Positions 8,782-16,288 of a DNA stretch of 41,166 bases are shown one piece after another. Each line of letters begins with the position of its first letter. Within the stretch, counting starts at the first letter, position 1. Below the pieces are notes generated by a model. It saw only the letters and a program-made list of their open reading frames with translations. It had not been told where the DNA came from and ran no database searches. Source of the stretch: Acidobacteria bacterium RIFCSPLOWO2_12_FULL_68_19 (GTDB lineage: Bacteria > Acidobacteriota > Vicinamibacteria > Vicinamibacterales > UBA2999). The position numbers were made by a program, and so were the translations under genes. The stretch is from positions 1-41,166 of the forward strand of contig MELF01000043.1 of NCBI GenBank assembly GCA_001767525.1, written 5' to 3'.

Positions 8782-9684
8782 CTAGGTGGTCTTCAGATGC
8801 TTGTTGAAGTGATCGATCGTGCGCCGCCACGCCAGCGCCGCCGCTTCCTTGTTGAAGCGCGGCGTCGTGTCGTTGTGGAAGCCGTGCATCGTCCCCGGGT
8901 ACTTGTACAGCTCGTACGGAATCCGGTTCGCCTTGAGCGCGACTTCGTACGCCGGGTAGCCGGCATTGATGCGTTCGTCGTCTTCGGCGAGGTTGATGAG
9001 CAGCGGCGCCTTGATCTTCGGCACGTCCTCGGCCCGCGGCGCGCCGCCGTAGAACGGCACCGCCGCCTGCAGGTCGGCGCCGAGCTCCACCGCCAGGTTG
9101 TTGACGACGCTCCCGCCGAAGCAGAAGCCGGTGGCGCCGAGGCGGCCGGTGCAGTCGGGGCGGCTCTTGACGTAGCGCGCCGTCGCCAGGAAGTCCGCCA
9201 TCATCTTCGGCTGCTCCAGCGTGCGCTGCATGTCGACGCCCTTCTCGTCGGTGCCGGGATAGCCGCCGAGGGAGGTGAGCACGTCGGGGCCGATTGCCAT
9301 GAAGCCGGCGACGGCGGCGCGGCGCACCACGTCTTCGATGTGCGGGTTGAGCCCGCGGTTCTCGTGGATGACGATGATGGCGGGAAGCGTCCCGGCCGAG
9401 TTCGCCGGCCGCGCCAGCAGCGCGCGGATCATGCCGTAGCCCTGGGGCGACTTCACCTCGACCCGCTCGGTCCGGATCCGCGGATCGCCGGGCGCGACCT
9501 GCTGCGCCTCGGCGTAGCGCGGGCCGAGCGCCTCGAGGATTGCCGCGGCCGTGACGCCGCCGGCGGTGTACCTGGCGGCGCCGTCCAGGAAGGATCGGCG
9601 ATCGATCAGGCCGTGGACGTAGCGGTCGAACAGCTTCCAGACTTCAGGATGCAAGGTCTTGACGTTCACGTGAACTTCGCTCAT
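8782..9684 (-). CDS. Dienelactone hydrolase family protein with Tat-like N-terminus
   Basis: A 300-residue alpha/beta hydrolase. The nucleophile motif GFCFGG gives Cys188, as in dienelactone hydrolases and YghX/YsgA-type enzymes; the acid is in EDDER (D235 or D236) and the base is H267 in MHGFH. An oxyanion region HENRGLN lies at 107-113. The N-terminus has DRRSFLDGA followed by a hydrophobic Ala/Gly stretch, similar to a Tat signal, so the enzyme may be exported folded. ATG 9684 was chosen over an upstream extension because a GGAGG box lies 8-9 bases before it and the homologous region starts there. Expected reaction: hydrolysis of lactones or carboxylic esters; natural substrate unknown. 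Confidence 0.9.
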   Translation of the reverse strand: MSEVHVNVKTLHPEVWKLFDRYVHGLIDRRSFLDGAARYTAGGVTAAAILEALGPRYAEAQQVAPGDPRIRTERVEVKSPQGYGMIRALLARPANSAGTLPAIIVIHENRGLNPHIEDVVRRAAVAGFMAIGPDVLTSLGGYPGTDEKGVDMQRTLEQPKMMADFLATARYVKSRPDCTGRLGATGFCFGGSVVNNLAVELGADLQAAVPFYGGAPRAEDVPKIKAPLLINLAEDDERINAGYPAYEVALKANRIPYELYKYPGTMHGFHNDTTPRFNKEAAALAWRRTIDHFNKHLKTT

Positions 9685-9801
9685 GCGCGTGCCCTCCAGG
9701 AGGTCCGTGCCGGATACTGCGAGGATGAGGACCCGTCTGGCGGGCGAGCATACCACGGGCGGGTCGTGGCCGCCCCTCGACGTCATGTATCCTCGTGACG
9801 G

Positions 9802-10554
9802 GTGCACGACCTGATCGTCTTCGTGACGGCCCTCGTCGCCGGCGGCATCAACTCGGTCGCCGCCGGAGGCAGCCTCCTCACCTTTCCGACGCTCATCTGG
9901 CTCGGCGTCCCCTCCATCAACGCCAACGCCACCAACACGGTCGCCATCTGGCCCGGCACGCTCGGCAGCACCTGGGCCTATCGCCGCGATCTACGCGGCA
10001 CCGACCCGCGGGTGTACGCGCTCATCGTGCCGAGCGCGGCCGGCTCGGTCGTTGGCGCCGTGCTCCTGTACCGCACGCCCACGGACCTCTTCGACGGTCT
10101 CGTGCCGGCGCTCATCGCCTTCGCGACAGTCCTGTTCATGCTGCAGGATCGGATCCGCCGGCGCCTGCGCGTCGCTCCCGCCGACGTGCTCCGCTCGCAC
10201 TGGTTCGCGTGGGCGATGCTGCTGCAACTGCTCGTGGGCGTCTATGGCGGCTACTACGGCGCCGCGATGGGGATCCCGATGCTGGCGGCGCTCAGCCTGA
10301 TGGGGCACACCGACATCCACCAGATGAACGGCCTCAAGAACCTGCTCTCCACGTGCATCAACGTCGTTGCCGCGCTGTACTTCATCGGGGTCGGGCTCGT
10401 GGTCTGGCCCGACGCGATCGTCATGGCGGTCGGCACGGTGGCGGGCGGCGTCGGCGGCGCCGCCATGGCGCGGCGCATCGGGCGCGAGGCGGTGCGGCGC
10501 CTCGTCGTCATCATCGGGTTCGGCATGGCGATCTCGCTGCTGGCGCGGCTCTGA
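9802..10554 (+). CDS. TauE/SafE family sulfite-exporter-like membrane protein
   Basis: A 250-residue membrane protein with about eight transmembrane helices in two repeats. Diagnostic segments are the N-terminal AGGINSVAAGGSLLTFP with the following NANATNT, and the second-half GVYGGYYGAAMGIPML with MNGLKN. These match the TauE/SafE (DUF81) fold proposed to move sulfite, sulfoacetate or other anions across the inner membrane. The start is GTG at 9802, divergent from the hydrolase gene with a 117-bp shared upstream region. It is followed after 43 bp by coaA and may be co-transcribed with it. The substrate is not predictable from sequence. Confidence 0.9.
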   Translation: MHDLIVFVTALVAGGINSVAAGGSLLTFPTLIWLGVPSINANATNTVAIWPGTLGSTWAYRRDLRGTDPRVYALIVPSAAGSVVGAVLLYRTPTDLFDGLVPALIAFATVLFMLQDRIRRRLRVAPADVLRSHWFAWAMLLQLLVGVYGGYYGAAMGIPMLAALSLMGHTDIHQMNGLKNLLSTCINVVAALYFIGVGLVVWPDAIVMAVGTVAGGVGGAAMARRIGREAVRRLVVIIGFGMAISLLARL

Positions 10555-10597
10555 CGGCGCGCGCGAGGCGGCCCTGGGAATCGACTAGGATCGTCCT

Positions 10598-11533
10598 GTG
10601 CCCCCCGAGCCGGCCGTCGCGGTGTCGCGGTTCATCGAGTTCACCCGGGCCGAGTGGGCGCGGCTGCGCGCCGCGACGCCGCTGCCGCTCTCGGAGGCGC
10701 AACTGGCCGGCCTCGTCGGCCTCAACGAGCGCATGTCGCTCGCCGAGGTCGCCGACGTCTACCTGCCGGTGTCGCGGCTGCTCAACCTGTTCGTCGCCGC
10801 CACGCAGGAGCTGCACGAGGCCACCGCCACGTTCCTCGGATCCACCGCGCCCCGGGTGCCGTTCGTGATCGGCCTTGCCGGCAGCGTGGCGGTCGGCAAG
10901 AGCACCATCTCGCGCATCCTGCAGGCGCTGCTCGGGCGCTGGCCTGGCCACCCGCACGTCGATCTGGTGACGACCGACGGCTTTCTCTGGCCGCGGCCGG
11001 TGCTGGAGGCGCGCGGGCTGATGGCGCGGAAGGGCTTTCCCGAGAGCTACGACGTACGGCGGCTGCTCCGGTTCCTGTCCGACCTGAAGTCGGGCGCCGC
11101 CGAGGTGTGCGCGCCCGTCTATTCCCACCTGACCTACGACATCGTCGAGGGGGAAGTCCAGGTGGTGCGCCAGCCCGACATCGTGGTCGTCGAAGGGCTC
11201 AACGTGCTGCAGACCGGCACGGGCCCGACCTTCGTCTCCGACTTCTTCGACTTCTCGGTCTACGTGGACGCGAGCGAGCCGGACATCGAGCAGTGGTACA
11301 TCGAACGGTTCCTCGCGCTGCGCGAGACGGTCTTCCGCAACCCTTCGTCGTACTTCCACCGGTACGCCGATCTGGCGCCCGGCGAGGCGGTGGACACCGC
11401 GCGCACCCTGTGGCGGACGATCAACCTGCCCAACCTCCAGCAGAACGTGCTCCCGACGCGGGAGCGCGCCCACCTCATCCTCGAGAAGGCGAGAGATCAC
11501 GCCGTCAGGCGCGTGCGGTTGCGGCGGCTGTAG
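10598..11533 (+). CDS. coaA: Type I pantothenate kinase
   Basis: A 311-residue prokaryotic (type I) pantothenate kinase catalysing ATP-dependent phosphorylation of pantothenate, the first committed step of coenzyme A synthesis in the cytoplasm. Evidence: Walker A GSVAVGKS at 95-102; TTDGFLWP carrying the catalytic Asp; the conserved RKGFPESYD segment; YSHLTYDI; and VVEGLNVLQ. Length matches the family norm of about 310-320 residues. The start is GTG at 10598. The first ~15 residues are weakly conserved, so a start at a nearby codon cannot be excluded. It converges with rdgB across an 87-bp GC-rich gap. Confidence 0.96.
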   Translation: MPPEPAVAVSRFIEFTRAEWARLRAATPLPLSEAQLAGLVGLNERMSLAEVADVYLPVSRLLNLFVAATQELHEATATFLGSTAPRVPFVIGLAGSVAVGKSTISRILQALLGRWPGHPHVDLVTTDGFLWPRPVLEARGLMARKGFPESYDVRRLLRFLSDLKSGAAEVCAPVYSHLTYDIVEGEVQVVRQPDIVVVEGLNVLQTGTGPTFVSDFFDFSVYVDASEPDIEQWYIERFLALRETVFRNPSSYFHRYADLAPGEAVDTARTLWRTINLPNLQQNVLPTRERAHLILEKARDHAVRRVRLRRL

Positions 11534-11620
11534 CCACGCTGGCGCACGCGGGCAGCGCCGGCCCGAAACCCGGCCGCGGCCCTATCGGCTCTCCGCCGGC
11601 TCGAGGACGCCGGGTGGCCG

Positions 11621-12271
11621 TCACGGAACAGAGGACGAGCCCTCGTGTGCCGTTCTGCACTCCGCCAGCCACCGTGCCAGGTGCCGGAACGCCTCGCCCC
11701 GGTGCGACACGCGCGTCTTCTCCTCCTCGGTCGCTTCTCCCAGCGTCCGGCGATGGGGCGGGTAGTAGAAGATCGGGTCGTAGCCGAATCCGTGGGCGCC
11801 ACGCGGTTTCTGCGCGATGACTCCCTCGACCGCGCCGGTCGTCTCGTACACGACGGCGCCATCCTTGACCAGGGCGAGGGCGCAGACGAAGCGGGCGGTG
11901 CGCGGCGCGGCCGGCCGCAGCGCGAGCCGCCGCTCGATCTCGGCGAACCGTTCCGGATACGAGGCATCCGGGCGCAGGAAACGCGCCGACCAGACGCCCG
12001 GCTCGCCATCGAGCGCGTCGACGACGAGGCCGGAGTCTTCCGCGACCGTGTAGAGCGGCCCGCACTGGAGCGCCGCCGCGGCGCGGGTGACGGCCCCGTC
12101 GTAGTAGAGCGCCTTGGCGCGGGCGTTCTCCTCGAAGGTGGCGCCCGTCTCTTCCGGCTCCGGCACCGGCGTGAAGTCGCGCAGCGACAGCAGGTCGACC
12201 GCGAGCGGCCCGAGCAGCCTCCGGATCTCTCGGAGCTTGCCGGGATTGGTCGTGGCCAGGAGCAGGCGCAC
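11621..12271 (-). CDS. rdgB: RdgB/HAM1 non-canonical purine NTP pyrophosphatase
   Basis: A 216-residue inosine/xanthosine triphosphate pyrophosphatase that hydrolyses ITP, dITP and XTP to the monophosphates and pyrophosphate, keeping deaminated purines out of nucleic acids. Motifs: N-terminal ATTNPGKLREI, metal-binding region around TFEENARAKA, AEDSGLVVDAL with the catalytic Asp, GFGYDPIF, and C-terminal SHRGEAF. The start is GTG at 12271, directly adjacent to the TAG of rph, so the two genes are co-transcribed and probably coupled. The rph-rdgB order is a widespread bacterial arrangement. The C-terminal ~15 residues past the conserved domain are unremarkable. Confidence 0.95.
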   Translation of the reverse strand: MRLLLATTNPGKLREIRRLLGPLAVDLLSLRDFTPVPEPEETGATFEENARAKALYYDGAVTRAAAALQCGPLYTVAEDSGLVVDALDGEPGVWSARFLRPDASYPERFAEIERRLALRPAAPRTARFVCALALVKDGAVVYETTGAVEGVIAQKPRGAHGFGYDPIFYYPPHRRTLGEATEEEKTRVSHRGEAFRHLARWLAECRTAHEGSSSVP

Positions 12272-13003
12272 CTACTTCTTGTCCAGGTACTGGCCGACGA
12301 AGCCGCGCTGCAGCGCGATGAGCTGGCGGATCCCCGTGTCGGCCAGATCGAGCAGGCGGTTGAGCGCTTCGCGTCCGAACGGCAGCGACTCGGCCGTCCC
12401 CTGGACCTCCACGTACATCCCGCCGCCGGTCTTGACGATGTTCATGTCGACGTCGGCCCGCGAGTCCTCGGAGTACGCCAGATCGAGCATCGGCTCGCCG
12501 TCGACGATGCCGACGCTGGTCGCCGCGACGTAGTCCTGCGCGGGCATGGTGCGGATGAGGTCCTGCTCGCGCATCTTCTGGAGCGCCAGCACGAGCGCCA
12601 CGAAGGCGCCGCTGATGGCCGCCGTCCGGGTGCCGCCGTCGGCCTGAATCACGTCGCAGTCGAGCGTGATGGTCCGCTCGCCGAGGTCGTCGAGCCGCGT
12701 CACCGCGCGCAGCGATCGCCCGATCAGCCGCTGGATCTCCTGCGTACGGCCGCCGACCCGGCCCGCCGACGCCTCGCGCTGCGACCGGGTGGAGGTGGCG
12801 CGCGGGAGCATGCCGTACTCGGCCGTGACCCACCCTTTGCCGGTGTTGCGCCTGAAGGGCGGCACCCGGTCCTCGACGCTGGCCGTGCAGATGACCTTGG
12901 TCCGGCCGGCCTCCACCAGCACGGAGCCTTCGGCGTGCATCAGATAGTTGGGAGTCATCCGGGTGGGGCGAAGCTGTTCGGCGAGACGACCGTCGGCGCG
13001 CAT
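12272..13003 (-). CDS. rph: Ribonuclease PH
   Basis: A 243-residue phosphorolytic 3'-to-5' exoribonuclease that trims tRNA 3' ends using inorganic phosphate and acts as a hexameric ring. Diagnostic segments: the RxGR-like N-terminus, [38 protein letters not shown], the phosphate-binding [16 protein letters not shown], and [18 protein letters not shown]. Length is normal. ATG 13003 was taken as the start; a GTG two codons upstream (13009) is the alternative and neither has a strong Shine-Dalgarno. The upstream 80 bp hold heptameric repeats in opposite orientations. Confidence 0.96.
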   Translation of the reverse strand: MRADGRLAEQLRPTRMTPNYLMHAEGSVLVEAGRTKVICTASVEDRVPPFRRNTGKGWVTAEYGMLPRATSTRSQREASAGRVGGRTQEIQRLIGRSLRAVTRLDDLGERTITLDCDVIQADGGTRTAAISGAFVALVLALQKMREQDLIRTMPAQDYVAATSVGIVDGEPMLDLAYSEDSRADVDMNIVKTGGGMYVEVQGTAESLPFGREALNRLLDLADTGIRQLIALQRGFVGQYLDKK

Positions 13004-13023
13004 CGACACACTCTAATGCAAAA

Positions 13024-13089
13024 CGCCCAACGCCCATCGCCCAACTCCCAAGACGCCAAACGTCATGTGGGAGTTGGGAGTTGGGAGTT
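13024..13089. repeat. Heptameric repeat arrays in inverted orientation
   Basis: Four tandem heptamers of the form CKCCCAW lie at 13024-13051, and three exact GGGAGTT units lie at 13069-13089. Read on one strand, both arrays are versions of TTGGGMG, placed head to head; CCCAACTCCCA (13040-13050) and TGGGAGTTGGG (13068-13078) form a perfect 11-bp inverted repeat. They lie between rph and the GerMN gene, so a transcribed hairpin or a low-complexity intergenic repeat family is possible. Confidence 0.7.
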
Positions 13090-13092
13090 CGC

Positions 13093-13677
13093 CTACGGCT
13101 CCTGGCGTACGAGTGAAGGATCCGGATCGAGTGGACGCCGCAGGTCGACGTGCCCCGCCAGCGTATCGACCTCGCGGCCGTCGACGAGAATCTGCACACG
13201 CCGGATGGACGGAAGGTTCGCGGTGACCGCATGGACGAGCGCGTACACGGTCAGGAGCTCGGTGGACGACCCGCCGCCGTGCGCCGACGACACCTCGCCG
13301 CTCAGGTCGATGAACGCGTCGCCGCGATCGGTGATGTAGAACGCCCGGAGCGTCGTCCCCTGGGGAATGACCGAGACGTACGGCTCGGGCGCGCTCTGGA
13401 GCTGCGCCGTCAGGATTTCGCGTCCCTGCGGCACGACGCCGTCGGCGAGCGGCACCTCGCGGCGGACCCCCACGAGCGCCTGGCCGTCGGCGGACCCGAA
13501 GAACAGCGTGGCGGTGATGTGTCGGACGTCGGCCGACGGCGCGGTCGGGTCGGCGGATGACCCTGCATCCGCGGGCGGCCCTCCAGCCAGACGGTCGAGG
13601 CCGCGCGAGACGGCCCAGCCGGCGAGCGCCAGCAGCAGGACGACGGCGGCGGATTGGAGCAGCCGTCGCCTCGTCAC
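13093..13677 (-). CDS. GerMN-domain membrane-anchored protein
   Basis: A 194-residue protein with an N-terminal signal anchor (MTRRRLLQ followed by a hydrophobic Leu/Ala run to about residue 22), a short Pro/Ser/Asp linker, and a GerMN domain of about 110 residues. The GerMN fold is indicated by the HITATLFFG opening, PQGTTLRAFYI, DAFIDLSGEV and IRRVQILVDGREVDTLAGHVD segments, as in GerM/LpqB-like proteins. GerMN proteins occur next to peptidoglycan amidases in non-sporulating bacteria, and here the GTG start overlaps the amidase TGA by four bases. A role in cell-wall turnover together with the amidase is inference from that coupling. Confidence 0.85.
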   Translation of the reverse strand: MTRRRLLQSAAVVLLLALAGWAVSRGLDRLAGGPPADAGSSADPTAPSADVRHITATLFFGSADGQALVGVRREVPLADGVVPQGREILTAQLQSAPEPYVSVIPQGTTLRAFYITDRGDAFIDLSGEVSSAHGGGSSTELLTVYALVHAVTANLPSIRRVQILVDGREVDTLAGHVDLRRPLDPDPSLVRQEP

Positions 13678-15194
13678 GGCTGTCGCAGCGCCTCGAGGTG
13701 CGCACGAAACCGCAGCACCGCGCCGAAGATGCTCTGGGCCACGGCGTTCTGGAACTCCTCGGATCTGACGCGGCCTTCCTCGCCGGCGTTCGTGAGGTAC
13801 GTCATCTCCACGAGCGCCGCGGGCATGTTGACGCCCGTCAGCACCCGCAGCAGCGCCTCCTGCAGGGGCCGCGAGCCCATCGTGACATGCGCTCGCAGCT
13901 CTTCCTCGAGCATTCCGGCGAGCACGGCGGAGGCGTCAACGTGCCGCGCCTGCGCCAGATCCCACCGGATCACGTCGATGGTGCGCCGCGCGCCGCCGAG
14001 CACCGGCAGCGAGACCGCGTCGGTGTCGGCCGCGCGCCGCGCCGCGTCCCCCTCCTGGTCGAGCCGCAGGTGGAACACCTCGGCGCCGGCGACCGAGGCC
14101 GCCGGCGCCGCGTTCAGATGCAGGCTGAGGAACAGGTCTGCCTTGCTGTTGTTGGCGGCGGCCGTCCGGTCGTCGAGGCCGACGGTCCGGTCGTCGTCTC
14201 GGGTCAGGACGACCCGGACGCCGAGCCGCGCTTCGATGAGCGCGCGGAGACGGCGCGCCACCTCGAGAGTGATCTGCTTCTCCTCCGTGCCTCCCGCGCC
14301 GCGGACGCCCCGGTCGTCGCCCCCGTGGCCCGGATCGATGACGATCGTCTGCAGCACCGGGCGCGGCGCGAACAGGAGCGGCGGAACCGCCGCGGATTCA
14401 GGCGCCGGAGCGGGCGGCGGCGCCGGCGGGGGCGCGTCGGCGACGGCGGCTGGCGTCACCTCCACCACCACCCGTGTCACGGCGCCGGCCTCCGAAGGCA
14501 TCGCCCGCGCCGCCCCGGCGCTTCTGTCGAGCACGACGACCAGCGTCGTTGGTTGATCGCCCGGACGGATCTGGTCGATGAGCCCGGCTCCGTCCGCCGG
14601 CAATCCGAGGTCGAGCGCGTCGGCGTCCACGCGGAGGAGGAGGCGTCCCGCTTCGGTCGTCACGTTCACCGGCGCGGCCGGCGCGATTTCAACGGTCGCG
14701 CGCGTGGGCGGCCCGGCGGCGTCGATGCGGGCCGTCACACGCGGTACGCGGAGGTCGCCGACGATGAGCAGGCGCGAGGGGCGGCGCAGCTCGATGCGGG
14801 CGTCGTAGATCGGGCCGAGTACGCGGGGGAGCAGTTCGACCGGCACGAGCCAGCGGCGCCCCGCCCCCGATCGGACGGGCGCCGAGGGGAGCGCCACCAC
14901 GCGCCCGGCGACCGACGCCATCGGCCGATCGACGGAGACCACCGCCGTGCGGCCGCGGTAGGTCAGCGTGAGCCCGCCCGCCAGCGTGTCCTCCCGCACG
15001 GCGACCTGGAAGAGCGCGGCCACCTCATCGAGCGCGATGAGCTCCTGGCCGCCGGCCATTGTCGTCTGAACGGGCCGCCGTCCCTCGCGAGAGACGAGCG
15101 TGAGCGGCGCGGGCGGGGGCGTCCCCTGCGCCTGCAGGAGCGAGGCAAGCAGGAGCAGGAGGACGGGAACTGACACGGAGGCCGTGCCTCGCAC
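13674..15194 (-). CDS. N-acetylmuramoyl-L-alanine amidase (Amidase_3)
   Basis: A 506-residue exported zinc amidase that cleaves the bond between MurNAc and L-Ala in peptidoglycan. A signal peptide (hydrophobic Leu run ending LLQAQG) starts the protein. The first ~250 residues form an AMIN-like beta region. A Pro/Ala-rich linker follows, and then the catalytic domain: DPGHGGDDRGVRG with zinc ligand H290, EKQITLEVARRL with the second ligand Glu, LFLSLHLNA with the third ligand His, and ALVEMTYLTN with the catalytic Glu. All active-site residues are present. The start is GTG 15194. It is coupled to the downstream GerMN gene by a GTGA overlap. Confidence 0.94.
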   Translation of the reverse strand: MRGTASVSVPVLLLLLASLLQAQGTPPPAPLTLVSREGRRPVQTTMAGGQELIALDEVAALFQVAVREDTLAGGLTLTYRGRTAVVSVDRPMASVAGRVVALPSAPVRSGAGRRWLVPVELLPRVLGPIYDARIELRRPSRLLIVGDLRVPRVTARIDAAGPPTRATVEIAPAAPVNVTTEAGRLLLRVDADALDLGLPADGAGLIDQIRPGDQPTTLVVVLDRSAGAARAMPSEAGAVTRVVVEVTPAAVADAPPPAPPPAPAPESAAVPPLLFAPRPVLQTIVIDPGHGGDDRGVRGAGGTEEKQITLEVARRLRALIEARLGVRVVLTRDDDRTVGLDDRTAAANNSKADLFLSLHLNAAPAASVAGAEVFHLRLDQEGDAARRAADTDAVSLPVLGGARRTIDVIRWDLAQARHVDASAVLAGMLEEELRAHVTMGSRPLQEALLRVLTGVNMPAALVEMTYLTNAGEEGRVRSEEFQNAVAQSIFGAVLRFRAHLEALRQP

Positions 15195-15232
15195 GGCCTC
15201 ATGATCGCACGCTTCGACTTTGCTGCGCTCGC

Positions 15233-15643
15233 TCAGTGCGGGCGGTCTTCTTCGTCGCCGATGTCGCCGCCCTCGCGTGGCTCGGCGCCGGCGAACAGAT
15301 CCTCGGTGACGCCGCCGATCGAGTCGAGGTCGCCGCCGCCCAGGGCGCCGCCCTGCGAGGACGCATCGCCTACGAGCGTCGTCAACGGTTGTTCGGACTT
15401 GCGTGCACCGCCCGTCCGCGCGCGTGACGCGGCTCTCGGTGCGGCACGCCGGCGGGGAGCCGTCTTACGGCCGGCCGCCCGGGTGCGCGTCTTGCGTGCG
15501 CTCTTCCGCGCGACCTTCCGCGCGACCTTCCGCGTGCGCGCGCCGCCCTTGCGCGCAGCCGCCCTCTTGCGGGTGCCGCCGCGCGTGCTCGTCTTTCGCG
15601 CGCCCGCGCGCTTCTTGACCTTCTTCACGCTACGTCGTGCCAT
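15233..15643 (-). CDS. Histone-H1-like basic protein
   Basis: A 136-residue protein in two parts. Residues 1-85 are almost entirely Lys, Arg, Ala, Thr and Gly with repeats such as RKVARK, like bacterial H1/Hc1 tails and the C-termini of extended HU proteins. Residues 86-136 are Gly/Asp/Glu-rich with GGALGGGDLDSIGG and an acidic end. ATG 15643 has an excellent Shine-Dalgarno (AAGGAGG five bases upstream), supporting real expression despite low complexity. It probably binds DNA or RNA nonspecifically and condenses the nucleoid; that role is inferred from composition. Confidence 0.75.
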   Translation of the reverse strand: MARRSVKKVKKRAGARKTSTRGGTRKRAAARKGGARTRKVARKVARKSARKTRTRAAGRKTAPRRRAAPRAASRARTGGARKSEQPLTTLVGDASSQGGALGGGDLDSIGGVTEDLFAGAEPREGGDIGDEEDRPH

Positions 15644-15723
15644 ACGCCTCCTTCCGCGAGCCCCCGGCTCGCAGTCGCGCTCTACGCCGGCAAGATCCCC
15701 GCCCGGCTCATGCGTTCGAGCGG

Positions 15724-15756
15724 GAGTTGCGCTAAGCTGTGGCGCAACTCTATCTC
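15724..15756 (+). promoter_or_regulatory. Palindromic operator overlapping a putative promoter
   Basis: GAGTTGCGC (15724-15732) and GCGCAACTC (15742-15750) form a perfect 9-bp inverted repeat with a 9-base spacer. A -35-like TTGCGC lies in the left arm and a weak -10-like TATCTC lies at 15751-15756 with an 18-base spacer. The site is 15 bases before the ATG of the DUF6152 gene. This layout fits a repressor operator straddling the promoter; the DNA could also form an RNA hairpin. Confidence 0.45.
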
Positions 15757-15770
15757 ATTCCGGGAGGGGC

Positions 15771-16157
15771 ATGGTGAGACGCACGCTGCTGTTCATGGCG
15801 ATCGGGGTGCTGGTGGCAGTCGTCCCGGCCTCGGCGCATCATTCGTTTGCGGCCTACTACTTCGAGGACCAGTCGGTCACCCTCGAGGGGACCGTGCAGG
15901 AGTTCCATTTCCGCAGCCCTCACACCGTTCTGGTCTTCACGGCGCCCGATTCGAGCGGCCGGACGCAGACGTTTACGGCTGAATGGGGCAATCCGCGCCG
16001 GTTGAGCACCCAGGGGGTCACGGTCGAGACGCTCAAGCCGGGGGACGTGGTGGTGGTGACGGGAAGCCCGGGGCGCGCCAACTCGCAGTACAAGGTCCAT
16101 TTGAAGGGGATCCGCCGTCCCTCGGACGGCTGGAGCTGGGTCGGCGGCCGCCGGTAG
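15771..16157 (+). CDS. DUF6152 family exported protein
   Basis: A 128-residue protein with a signal peptide ending at about PASAHHSFA. The HHSFAAYY motif straight after cleavage, then VTLEGTV, FRSPHTVL and W(G)NPRRL, mark the DUF6152 family, a small periplasmic OB-like beta-barrel found in many Proteobacteria and Acidobacteriota, often near genes for secreted enzymes or steroid/aromatic metabolism. Conserved His residues suggest metal binding, but no function is established. GGGAGGGGC just upstream of ATG 15771 is a strong ribosome-binding site. A 9-bp palindrome lies upstream. The gene stands alone, 131 bp before the NHL gene. Confidence 0.85.
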   Translation: MVRRTLLFMAIGVLVAVVPASAHHSFAAYYFEDQSVTLEGTVQEFHFRSPHTVLVFTAPDSSGRTQTFTAEWGNPRRLSTQGVTVETLKPGDVVVVTGSPGRANSQYKVHLKGIRRPSDGWSWVGGRR

Positions 16158-16288
16158 CGAGTGCTCCTGGGGCCCCGCCGCCCGGATTGTGCGCGGTGAG
16201 GGGAGTCGGCGATCGCCGAGGGTCTTCGTCTCGGGCGCCGGCCGCCTCGGCCGTCGTCTAGTCGCCGGATACCGTTGGAGGCGCCATC

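Noticed and set aside
6266-8785. An 839-codon plus-strand open frame opposite the kinase and the permease
   Set aside because: It spans two real genes on the other strand, including their intergenic region, and has no protein-like pattern.
11534-11620. A terminator between coaA and rdgB
   Set aside because: The gap is GC-rich with several weak pairings but no single clear stem or T-run.
13024-13089. CRISPR array
   Set aside because: The repeats are only seven bases long without unique spacers and no cas genes are present.
11505-13232. A long minus-strand frame covering rdgB and rph in another phase
   Set aside because: It crosses both real genes out of frame and has shadow composition.
13557-15173. 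A long plus-strand frame opposite the amidase
   Set aside because: It is an antisense shadow; the minus strand carries the complete amidase catalytic motifs.
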